A stretch of DNA of 64,000 bases from Tritrichomonas musculus (taxonomy: Eukaryota; Parabasalia; Tritrichomonadida; Tritrichomonadidae), in the NCBI GenBank assembly GCA_039105265.1, contig JAPFFF010000002.1, forward strand, positions 9,486,001 through 9,550,000, read 5' to 3'. Under the pieces are notes generated by a model. That model had not been told where the DNA came from and searched no databases. It worked only from the letters and a program-made list of their open reading frames with translations. The translations under genes were made by a program, and so were the position numbers. Positions 55,877 through 64,000 of the stretch are shown piece by piece (position 1 is the first letter of the stretch; every line of letters starts with the position of its first letter).

Positions 55877-58435
55877 ATGTATCCAATTCAGAGCTATTTT
55901 TCGCATTTTAAAGAATTATTAGAAAAATATCCCATGAATGTTTTTGCAAAAAAAGGTTTCAATGAAGTCATTAACAAATATAACTGTATTTCAGATATTA
56001 CTAATATAAAAAAAGAAGAAATTGAAAAAATCGTAAATGATTCCAAATTATTCATAATTTCACAAGATGAAGAATACAATCAGATGATGCATTGTAATTA
56101 TTTCATTATTGGTTTTGAAAATACAATAATAATTCTTGACATTTCTCATAAATCTTTTTTCCAGAATATTTTATCTACCTATTGTAAATTACCAATTTGT
56201 ATTCTGGGTGACTATGTTAAAATCATCAATGAATTAGAAATTTGCAAATATTACCAAGATCATCAAATTAGAGCTGATGACATATTTAATGACGAAATAC
56301 ATAATTTTAAAATGAATTTAGGAAGTAAAATGCGAAAAAAAAGTAACCAAATAAATCAATTCTGGAAACTAATTTCATCTTGCATTATCGGATATTTAAT
56401 AAAAAAAAGTTATTTTCAGATTGATTATGATCGATTCAAAAGCTTTATTAAAGACAAAAATAATTTTTCTCCAAATGATTATATAAATGAAGATGATTAT
56501 GTCGAATTGAGGGTAATAGGTATAGGATCAAGGTTTCAAGTTGTTTTAATATATCTCATAGAACAAAGAGAACTAAGAGCAATAAAAAAGCCAAATTTTT
56601 TGGATTCTAGAACTTCAGAATTAATTGATAGAGAAAAAAAAATTTATATGAAAATAAAACATCCTTTTGTACCTAAGTTTTATGGAATAGTTAAAGATAA
56701 AAATTACCTAGTTCTTGAATTCATAAATGGTAAAGAACTAACTAATGTAAACCAAATGCAATTAAATGAAGATGAAATAATTACGGTTATTTTTGAGTTG
56801 ATTTTATTAGTTTTCTTTTTTCATTCTCATAATATGATAATAAGAGATTTAAAAAAAAATAATGTAATCATTGATATCAATAAAAACTTAGTCATGATTG
56901 ATTTTGATCAAGTTCATGAATATCAAAATATAACTGAAAGATCAATTCTTATTTCTGAATCTATAGCTCCAGAAATTAAGGAAGGTGGAATGCATACTTA
57001 TAAAAGTGATATTTATTCATTAGGAATAACAATTTTAGAAATATTACCAAAGAAAAATATGACAACCAATTTTAACGTGATTGAGGAAATTTGCAATAAT
57101 TGTATGAATAAAAATCCAGATAGAAGGCCACTTATAATTGATATCCTAAAAATATTCTACCAAAAATTTAATGACAGAATAAAGATCGATTTGGCTTCAT
57201 ATGGAAGCTTATTTGATATTGAATTTAAAGATCCAAAAAAATTGGATAATAATGATAACTGTATTATACAGGATGAAGAATTGTTAATAATAGATAAAAA
57301 AATTGAATTTGCCTATTATTCAATTGCGGCTGATCAAAATATTCCAAAAGCACTCTTTTATCTTGGAAAAATATTTTTTACTTCACATGATATTAATAAA
57401 GCAATATATTATTTAATGATTGCTGCAAAAAAAAATGACCCAGACGCACAATTTTCCCTTGGTTTACTTTATTATGAAGGCAAATATGTTGGTTATAATA
57501 TGAACAAAGCAATTCGTTATTTTAAACTTTCCGCTGATCAAAATAATTCAGAAGCACAATTTAATCTAGGACAAATTTATGATATAGGTACTGGCGTAAA
57601 ATGTGATACTGAAAAGGCATTTCATTATTATGAACTAGCAGCAAAGCAAAACCATTCAAAAGCACAATTTTTTTTGGGCTTAATATATTTGAGACAAAGA
57701 GAAATAGACAAAGCAATTCATTATATGACACTTTCAGCTCATCAAAATATTTCAAGAGCTCAATTTTATCTCGGATATTTATATAGTAAAAGTCCTCTTG
57801 TTAAACTTGATATAAAAAAAGCTATTCATTATTATAAACTTGCAGCAAAGCAGAATGATCCAGATGCTCAATTTGATCTTGGTGTAATTTATAATGAAGG
57901 ACAACAAGGTTCACGTGATTCTAAAAAAGCATTTTATTATTTTGAGCAAGCTGCTAAAAATAATATTCCTGAAGCCATATATAATCTAGGTGCAAAGTAT
58001 TATTGGGGCGATGGCGTACCTCGTGATATAAAAGAAGCAATTAATCTTTTTAAGCGTGCTTCTAATCTCAATTTGTTGCCAGCTCATATGTGCCTTGGAG
58101 ACATTTATAGTAAAGGTATAGATATTCAACAAGATATTAATAAAGCCATTCTTTATTATACCCTTGCAGCTAACAAAAATGATTCAAATGCACAATTAAA
58201 TTTGGGTATATTATATTATGAAAGAAAAAATGAGAAAGGAAATATAGAAAAAGCTTTTCGTTATTTTGAACAGGCTGCAGAAAATAAAAATAGGCGAGCG
58301 CAATATTATCTTGGTAGATTATATTATACAGAAAATGATGTTCCTCATGATATTTACAAGGCAATATATTATTTCCAACTTGCTGCAGAACAAAAAAAAA
58401 AAGGCACTGTTTTATCTTGGTTTAATATATTGTGA
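55877..58435 (+). CDS. Protein kinase with Sel1 repeats, first part (852 aa)
   Basis: Residues 1-~200 are a trichomonad-type helical domain of unknown role. Residues ~208-440 are a protein kinase: Gly loop GIGSRFQVV, AIKK lysine (~235), catalytic loop MIIRDLKKNN (Asp ~324, His replaced by Ile), DFD in place of DFG (~342) and IAPEIKEG. Asp, Lys and Asn of the catalytic set are present, so activity is plausible. From ~465 on are Sel1-like repeats of ~36 residues (AQFSLGLLYYEGKYVGYNMN, KAIRYFKLSADQNNSEAQFN). The frame ends just after a run of 11 A (58392-58402), and the repeats continue in the next frame to 59477. Length difference is one base, so this is a homopolymer slip in one ~1200-residue gene or a sequencing error. 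Kinase-Sel1 fusions are common in trichomonads. Confidence 0.85.
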   Translation: MYPIQSYFSHFKELLEKYPMNVFAKKGFNEVINKYNCISDITNIKKEEIEKIVNDSKLFIISQDEEYNQMMHCNYFIIGFENTIIILDISHKSFFQNILSTYCKLPICILGDYVKIINELEICKYYQDHQIRADDIFNDEIHNFKMNLGSKMRKKSNQINQFWKLISSCIIGYLIKKSYFQIDYDRFKSFIKDKNNFSPNDYINEDDYVELRVIGIGSRFQVVLIYLIEQRELRAIKKPNFLDSRTSELIDREKKIYMKIKHPFVPKFYGIVKDKNYLVLEFINGKELTNVNQMQLNEDEIITVIFELILLVFFFHSHNMIIRDLKKNNVIIDINKNLVMIDFDQVHEYQNITERSILISESIAPEIKEGGMHTYKSDIYSLGITILEILPKKNMTTNFNVIEEICNNCMNKNPDRRPLIIDILKIFYQKFNDRIKIDLASYGSLFDIEFKDPKKLDNNDNCIIQDEELLIIDKKIEFAYYSIAADQNIPKALFYLGKIFFTSHDINKAIYYLMIAAKKNDPDAQFSLGLLYYEGKYVGYNMNKAIRYFKLSADQNNSEAQFNLGQIYDIGTGVKCDTEKAFHYYELAAKQNHSKAQFFLGLIYLRQREIDKAIHYMTLSAHQNISRAQFYLGYLYSKSPLVKLDIKKAIHYYKLAAKQNDPDAQFDLGVIYNEGQQGSRDSKKAFYYFEQAAKNNIPEAIYNLGAKYYWGDGVPRDIKEAINLFKRASNLNLLPAHMCLGDIYSKGIDIQQDINKAILYYTLAANKNDSNAQLNLGILYYERKNEKGNIEKAFRYFEQAAENKNRRAQYYLGRLYYTENDVPHDIYKAIYYFQLAAEQKKKGTVLSWFNIL

Positions 58436-59477
58436 AGGTAAATATATTCAGCGTAATATGGAAAAATCCATTTTTTATTTTTCAATGGCAGCAAAACAAA
58501 ATCATATATATTCACAATGTCATCTTGGTAATATATTTTTGTTAGGGAAACTTGTTTCACGTAATGTCAACAAAGCAATTTACTATTATACACAAGCAGC
58601 TAATCAAAAAAATGCATATGCTCAATACACTCTTGGTAAGATATATTATGAAGGAAAATATGTTACTAAAGATGTTAGAAAAGGAATGTATTATTTACAA
58701 TTATCTGCTGATCAAAATTATCCTTCTGCTCAATATATAATTGGTTGTATTTTTTATAACAATTGCTCCAATGATATCCAGAAAATTAAAAAAGGTCAAA
58801 ATTATATATTTAGATCTCTTTTAAATGGAAATAAACTTGCATCCTTTGTATCGGGATTTATTTATCATGAAGGAAGAACTGTAAAAAGAGATATCAACAG
58901 ATCAATCAGATATTATAAAGAAGCCTCATCATTTAATATTCAATATGCGAAAAATAACCTTGGCATTATTTATAAAAATGGTTTTGGTAATGAAATTGAA
59001 GCTAATACACAAAATGCAATTATATTTTTTGAAGAAGCAATTAAGAACAACGATGATTCAATATCAAAATTCAATTTGGCTAATATTTATCTGTATGATG
59101 AAAATGATATTGACAAATCAATAAACTTGTTAATTGATTCTTGTAATGAATGTTTTCATTCTTTTATTTTATTATCGTTGGCATTAGTTAAAAAACATGA
59201 CTTTAATTTAGAAGCAATTCAGCAAGAAGAAAAAATTAAAAAATCAAATTATTTATTTCACAAGATTATGGATATTATCTACCAAAGAAATTTGCTGGAC
59301 AAATTTTCTTTCAAAATATTTTATGAAGGATATCGAAAAATTGATTTCCTATATAATGCAACTGGATATTATTTTTACTCATTTGATCTTTATGATGCTG
59401 AAAAAGATAAAAATATTCACAAAAATCCAAATTTAAAAGATATTTCATCAATTTTTTATGAAGGCTTTGGTTTCTAA
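58403..59477 (+). pseudogene. Continuation of the kinase-Sel1 gene in the next frame
   Basis: Directly after the A11 run the Sel1 repeats go on (ALFYLGLIYCEGKYIQRNME, AQYTLGKIYYEGKYVTKDVR, ASFVSGFIYHEGRTVKRDIN, AKNNLGIIYKNGFGNE), at least seven more units, followed by a ~100-residue helical tail that ends YEGFGF. There is no start codon of its own at the junction and no promoter-like sequence, so it is best read as the 3' part of the gene at 55877 rather than a separate gene. If the A run is a sequencing error, both parts are one intact CDS. Confidence 0.8.
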
Positions 59478-60764
59478 ATATGATCTCTTCCTGAAAAAAT
59501 AGAAGGAATAACTCTCCTCCAAAAAATAATATTAGTTATTTGAATAATAATGGATCATTAAAAATTATTGAGAATGAACTGAAAAAATAAAAGATTTTAA
59601 ATATATTTTGCTCAAAATACTTCAACTCATATTAGTAAAAATAGTTTAATTTTATACATCGTTCAATGGTTTCAAAAACGATAATCAACTTAGCAACGAG
59701 TTTTCATTGAAATGTTTTCAAAAAGCTAAACTTTTTATAAGAGGTGAATTATCTTTTTTGGAAGCACTTTATTTTTAAAAATAATTGTTGTTTTTTAGTT
59801 TCATTTGGAAATTAACGAATTCGCTGTTTCTCAAATGTATAAAAATACGAATATGTTTGAGTTTTCAATATTAAATAATCAATTTGAAGAATCTGATATT
59901 TTGATTCAAAAAATAAAAATTTCTCGTAGCGGTTAAGGCCAATATTGACCTTACATCAAACCAAAGAAAAAAAGTCAGAGACTTTTTTGCATTTTTGCAA
60001 AAAATAGCATGAGTAGCATCTCATGTTTTTTTCTATATAAAAAAATAAGAAACAGGCTAGTTTTTTATTAGTCTAAAATCGGTCTTTGTTTTGGGCATTC
60101 TCATATAAACAATCAAGAAAATATTTTTACACCGCCATTTTATTATTTTGATGTATATAATTAACTAAATTCCAACTTTTCACCGATGTTATTGATATTA
60201 TAAATCATATTCTTTTAAAGTTAAGAGGTAATCAATTTAATTTGAGTAATAATGTTTCATATTTATTTATTTGTCTTTGGATTGTGCATTTATTTACACA
60301 TAAGAGAATATTTATATAAAACTTCAATAAAAATTTTATTTTTCTTTGATATAAAGTAACAAATATAACGTTTATTAGTATAAAAAATATTTACTCTTTC
60401 TTTTTTATAATTTTTTATATATTATTATTATTATTTTTTAGAAAAAAAATAAAACTCTCATTTCTATCAACTATGAGTATGATTTTTGTATTAGAAATAT
60501 GAAAATAATATCATAATAATACTGTTTCCTAAAGATAAATAAAGAATAGTTCGGCTTAGCTCTTTTTAAATAGGAACCATTTTGTATTCAATTATGAATA
60601 TTTTTGAATTGTTAAAATGGTGATTTTTGTCATTGTATTGAATTGAGTTTATCAAAAAATATCATATTTTTCATTCAAATAGAAAAATTCTCTTTGAAAA
60701 TGTCTTACATATTAAACTTTTTGATTGTTATTATTGAATAAAAAATTATTTTAATTTTTTCAAA
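59478..60764. other. Intergenic, 1.3 kb, nothing recognised
   Basis: Strongly AT-rich with no coding-like frame on either strand. A slightly less AT-rich patch at ~59930-60010 (GTAGCGGTTAAGGCC) has no recognisable function. Confidence 0.5.
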
Positions 60765-60769
60765 TCATA
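60765..60769 (+). promoter_or_regulatory. Candidate initiator (Inr) TCATA
   Basis: Fits TCA(+1)Y(T/A); its A is 15 bases before the ATG at 60782. Confidence 0.35.
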
Positions 60770-60781
60770 AGATAATTTTTT

Positions 60782-62791
60782 ATGATGATTCAACTTAAAA
60801 TTGGACTATTTGGAGGAAATGGATCTGGTAAATCAGAAATATCACTGAGATATCTTAAAGGAGAATTTTCAGAAGATTACATTCCTTCGATTGAAGATTG
60901 TTTTACCAAAAATATCAACATTGATGGGGAAAATGTAGAGATCTCAATAATAGATACTGCTGGGCAGGATGGATTCACAGAATTGAGATACTCTTACTAT
61001 AAGCAAATTCAAGGAATGATTCTTGTCTTTGATATTAGCGATCCACAATCAATTGAAGAAATAAAATCTATATACTATGATGCAGATTGCGAAGAAAATG
61101 AAATTGTATGCGCAATAGCAGCCAATAAAGGATATTTAAGAGAAGAAGGAAGAACTGATTTAGTGCCTGTAGATATGTATAAAAAAATAGAAAAAGAACT
61201 TAATTGTAAAGTATTTGAAACTAACACGAAAACTGGAAAAAACATTAACGAGATATTTGAATATATAATACGGAAAAAAATACAGCCGAAAGCATCAAAA
61301 GAACAAAAAGAACAATTGAATAAAAAAGGTCCAGTTTTTCTCAAAAATAATGTTCAAAAGTCATCTTCAGATCTACTTCCAAAACGATCAGTTTCATTTT
61401 TTTCAAATAAATCCAAAAATATCAAAGATGTTTCTAAAATAAGTTCAAATAAAAGTCAACCAAACGCTAGTGGAGAATGTTTTAGTAGTCCAATGGGTGC
61501 AGAAATAAAATCGATTTTACAATCTCGTACAAAACAGCTTCAGACAGTTACGGAAGAAAAGAAGCAACTAGAGAAAAAACTAAAAGAAAAGGAAACAGAG
61601 CTTGCAAGAGCCCTAGAAAAGATCAGATTGCTTGAAGAAAGGGTATCGGATTTCGCCAATTCTAAAATAATCCGAGTTTTCAATCCTGAAGAACTAGAAC
61701 AACTGAAAAAAGTCAAAGAAATAGGAAGAGATGCCTCTGGCGAAGTTATCAAAGTCGCCCGTAAGCAAATTATGGCCATGTTTATCTTTAATAATAGATA
61801 TTCAGAGAATTCAGAGAAAGACGATTACATTTTGAGTGACGACGATCAAAAACCTCAGAAAAAAGGAAAAAGGAGGAAGTCAGACTTAGAAGAAGATGGC
61901 AAGAAAGATAAGAAAAAATCAAAAAGAAAAGACAGAAATAAATCAGATTTAAGTGATTCAGCAGACGATCAAGATGACAACAGCAAAAATGTCCGAAAGA
62001 GAAGCCAATCGTCAAATGTTGGGAGCATATCTAAACTTTTAACAAAAGTTGATGAAGATGAAGTTTCGGAATCTAAAAATGAAGTTGATTTTGAGAAACT
62101 CAAAGAAATTCTTCACAATTATGAATCACTTAACCAAGTCAGCCATCCAAACATAGCGTGCGCATTTGGCGTCTGCTTTGGCGATGCGAACCACAGCCCT
62201 TCGATTCTATTAGAATACTTTTCAAACAACTTGGCGAAAGTTGTCAAAAAGCTCACCAATGAAGAACGAATTTCAATCATTTATGAAATAAGCAGTGCCC
62301 TGAAAGAGGCCCACTTTTTGAATGTAATTCATATGCATTTGAATCCAGATAACATTTTCGTTGATGCAAACATGCATGCTAAATTGACTGAATTCGGCTT
62401 TACGTCATTGTTTAAGTTTGATTCACCCAAAAGCATCATGATTAAGTTCCCTTCTTCTTACAAGTTTTTCGCACCTGAACTTTTTCAATGCTCTGAAAAA
62501 GTGGATGAAAAAGTTGATGTTTTTTCATTTGGAGTAGTCGTTTATTATATATTGACAAACGGTGAATTACCTAAAATTGACGGTTTTGAAGAAAAATGTG
62601 TAAAACTTGACCATTCTGCTTTCCCTGATTCAATCAATCCTGCCGCGAAGAAATTGATTATTAGCTGCTGTTTGAATAATTATGAAAATCGCCCTTCTTT
62701 CGAGAATATTGTTGAAACAATTAAAAATAACTTGTGTTTGATTGATGGTGTTGATACTTCTCTTCTTAGAAATCAGCTTCAACTTGATTAG
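60782..62791 (+). CDS. Ras-like GTPase fused to a coiled coil and a pseudokinase, 669 aa
   Basis: Residues 1-170 are a small GTPase: P-loop GGNGSGKS (11-18), switch I YIPSIEDCF (Ras-like, Ser at the Thr35 position), DTAGQ (58-62), a weak G4 NKGY (115-118, Asp absent) and TNTK near 147-150 at the SAK position. A Lys/Ser linker leads to a coiled coil (~238-292, TEEKKQLEKKLKEKETELAR). Residues ~305-660 are kinase-like: GRDASGEV loop, then a ~95-residue Lys/Asp-rich insertion, HPNIACAFGVC, VIHMHLNPDNIFV, LTEFGFTSLF, FFAPELF and DVFSFGVVVYYIL. The VAIK lysine is absent, HRD is HMH and DFG is EFG, so it should be catalytically dead. The DTAGQ is intact, so GTP hydrolysis is plausible. Start is the first of two ATGs. 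No lipidation motif at the end. A signalling scaffold is inferred. Confidence 0.88.
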   Translation: MMIQLKIGLFGGNGSGKSEISLRYLKGEFSEDYIPSIEDCFTKNINIDGENVEISIIDTAGQDGFTELRYSYYKQIQGMILVFDISDPQSIEEIKSIYYDADCEENEIVCAIAANKGYLREEGRTDLVPVDMYKKIEKELNCKVFETNTKTGKNINEIFEYIIRKKIQPKASKEQKEQLNKKGPVFLKNNVQKSSSDLLPKRSVSFFSNKSKNIKDVSKISSNKSQPNASGECFSSPMGAEIKSILQSRTKQLQTVTEEKKQLEKKLKEKETELARALEKIRLLEERVSDFANSKIIRVFNPEELEQLKKVKEIGRDASGEVIKVARKQIMAMFIFNNRYSENSEKDDYILSDDDQKPQKKGKRRKSDLEEDGKKDKKKSKRKDRNKSDLSDSADDQDDNSKNVRKRSQSSNVGSISKLLTKVDEDEVSESKNEVDFEKLKEILHNYESLNQVSHPNIACAFGVCFGDANHSPSILLEYFSNNLAKVVKKLTNEERISIIYEISSALKEAHFLNVIHMHLNPDNIFVDANMHAKLTEFGFTSLFKFDSPKSIMIKFPSSYKFFAPELFQCSEKVDEKVDVFSFGVVVYYILTNGELPKIDGFEEKCVKLDHSAFPDSINPAAKKLIISCCLNNYENRPSFENIVETIKNNLCLIDGVDTSLLRNQLQLD

Positions 62792-63152
62792 ATTTTTCTA
62801 TTATTATTATTTTTAATTTTTTGTTGGTGTATCTATTTAAATAGTAAATTTAATTAAAAATTTTTAATTAAAATCTAAAATGTAAATAGATTTTTTGGTT
62901 ATTTTTTATTTTATTGTCAATGCAATTGACCACAATTAAAGATTCTTCATGGATAAATGCTCAATGTCTCAATTTCGATCTAAATATAAAATAAATAATG
63001 TTATAAATTGTATTAATTAATGATAATATAACTGAAGCAACAATAAAAAATCAGTTTTTTATTAATTCTTTATAATTGACCATATAAGGTCAAATACTAA
63101 AAAGATTATTAAGAGTATATTTAACTTACTTTACTATCAAATTTAAGTAAAT
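62792..63152. other. AT-rich intergenic stretch between convergent genes
   Basis: About 360 bases; no gene supported. Presumably holds the 3' ends of both neighbours. Confidence 0.5.
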
Positions 63153-64000
63153 TTATAAAATAGGATATGTAACATAATCAGCAATGCTGCATAAGTCAAC
63201 TCCCATTAAAAACTTAACATATCCATCTTGACCCCAATTCTGACCCCATGAGTTTCGAACAATCCAATATGGTCTGCTTGAAGTTTCGTCATATCCGTAT
63301 CCAACTACACCCATTGCATGATTAAATATATGTTTCATGCATGATTCTTCATCATAAATTCCACTTGTGTATGAATAAAAAGTATAAGATGAGGAATCAA
63401 CGCATATTGAAACAGGTCCTACTGTAGCGAGGTGGTTCTTCATATTTTCTTCATCACCTTCTGGTAATCTTTGTACATCACTAACTTTAGAGACTCTTTC
63501 ATGTTGACTAAATTGACAATTTTGTTCTACTCCTATGTAAGGGTATTCGCTCAACAAGTTAAATTGTCCATTCAGATTGTCAATTATATATCTGAATGCC
63601 TTGTCTGGCCAGCCACCATGGCAACCATGGCAGTCTCCCCCAACACAATCAATTAAAGTTGACTGTGATAAACCTAATAATTGACCTGTAGCAATTGCAT
63701 GTGCTGACTCTTGAGCTTGAATTACAGAAAATGCCCAACAACTTCCACAACTTCCTTGATCTTCAACATCATAAACAGCTCCTTTTTCTCTCCAATCAAG
63801 GTTTTTTGGAATATCTTGCTTTAAATCAATTTTAGGAGCAGTTTTTGGATGACTAAAATCTGTTCTAGTCTGTGTAAGACCTAGCATTGCTTTGGCTTCT
63901 TGCGGCGTTAAACATGTAAACTTATTGAGGCCGATTTTATACGATTTAGAATGACGATTGAATTCTTGATTGTATCGATAGTTTGTTAAAAATATTCCAT
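63153..64000 (-). CDS. Cathepsin-L-like papain-family cysteine peptidase, 5' part beyond the window
   Basis: The frame stays open from 63153 to the right edge, so the gene starts outside. The outer ~37 residues (TNYRYNQEFNRHSKSYKIGL, NKFTCLTPQEAKAM) are the end of an I29 inhibitor prodomain. Counting from the Met at 63887, the mature enzyme shows QGSCGSCWAF with catalytic Cys50, GGDCHGCHGGWPDKAF, then NHAMGVVGYG with the catalytic His and IVRNSWGQNWGQDGYV with the Asn. All three catalytic positions are present, so it is probably active. Clan CA C1 peptidases are the main secreted and lysosomal proteases of trichomonads. The Met at 63887 is internal, not the start. Confidence 0.93.
   Translation of the reverse strand, partial: GIFLTNYRYNQEFNRHSKSYKIGLNKFTCLTPQEAKAMLGLTQTRTDFSHPKTAPKIDLKQDIPKNLDWREKGAVYDVEDQGSCGSCWAFSVIQAQESAHAIATGQLLGLSQSTLIDCVGGDCHGCHGGWPDKAFRYIIDNLNGQFNLLSEYPYIGVEQNCQFSQHERVSKVSDVQRLPEGDEENMKNHLATVGPVSICVDSSSYTFYSYTSGIYDEESCMKHIFNHAMGVVGYGYDETSSRPYWIVRNSWGQNWGQDGYVKFLMGVDLCSIADYVTYPIL

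Noticed and set aside
59478-60764. Possible ncRNA gene in the 1.3-kb gap
   Set aside because: No hairpin, box or coding pattern stands out against the AT-rich background.
63887-63887. Met at 63887 as the start of the cysteine peptidase
   Set aside because: The frame is open further to the window edge and encodes the end of an I29 prodomain, so this Met is internal.

Overview
The window looks like nuclear DNA of a parabasalid protist (trichomonad), most likely Tritrichomonas or a close relative. It is very AT-rich, the host genes have no visible introns, and the gene content is typical of trichomonads: DUF3447/ankyrin proteins, BspA-like LRR_5 proteins, Pmp-type surface proteins, BTB-F5/8C proteins, Sel1-repeat kinases, a papain-family cysteine peptidase and a giant Polinton/Maverick. 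Four host starts also have a TCAYW motif 6-15 bases upstream, as expected of the trichomonad initiator (Inr). The species is inferred; there is no rRNA or tRNA to confirm it.

Layout. 1-6.5 kb: four intact host genes on + (an acidic FEEEEE-repeat protein, a DUF3447-LRR_5 fusion, a ricin-B-type lectin, a BTB-F5/8C protein). 6.5-8.9 kb: a decayed BspA-like surface protein and an unrecognised decayed minus-strand gene. 8,937-30,685: one Polinton/Maverick of 21,749 bp with 474-bp terminal inverted repeats about 98% identical to each other and a perfect 6-bp target duplication, CTCGTT. It carries a protein-primed DNA polymerase, integrase, packaging ATPase, major capsid protein, a KilA-N protein, an HNH endonuclease, two fibre-like genes and several small proteins. 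It is treated here as a fossil; it looks nearly whole and young.

30.7-40.6 kb is a gene graveyard: a BspA remnant, an ankyrin gene whose inter-repeat loops are swollen by a 25-bp minisatellite (including three near-identical 465-bp units), and a kinase remnant split by a 360-bp MITE with a 9-bp target duplication. 40.6-54.1 kb: a multi-pass membrane protein, a phosphatase remnant, an intact 731-aa ankyrin protein and a Pmp surface-protein locus read in one frame but split by an in-frame stop inside a short duplication. 54.1-64 kb: a Pmp stalk remnant, a kinase remnant, a kinase-Sel1 protein split at an A11 run, a Ras-like GTPase fused to a pseudokinase, and the mature part of a cathepsin-L-like peptidase that runs off the right edge.

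How the parts relate. The host genes belong to large trichomonad families of surface (Pmp, BspA), signalling (kinases, GTPase) and scaffold (ankyrin, BTB) proteins, and most families are present here both as an intact gene and as a relic, so the region records rapid birth and death of genes. The Polinton genes form blocks: replication genes on + at the left, structural and integration genes mainly on - in the middle, and small proteins plus the packaging ATPase on + at the right. One gene starts just inside each terminal repeat and reads inward.
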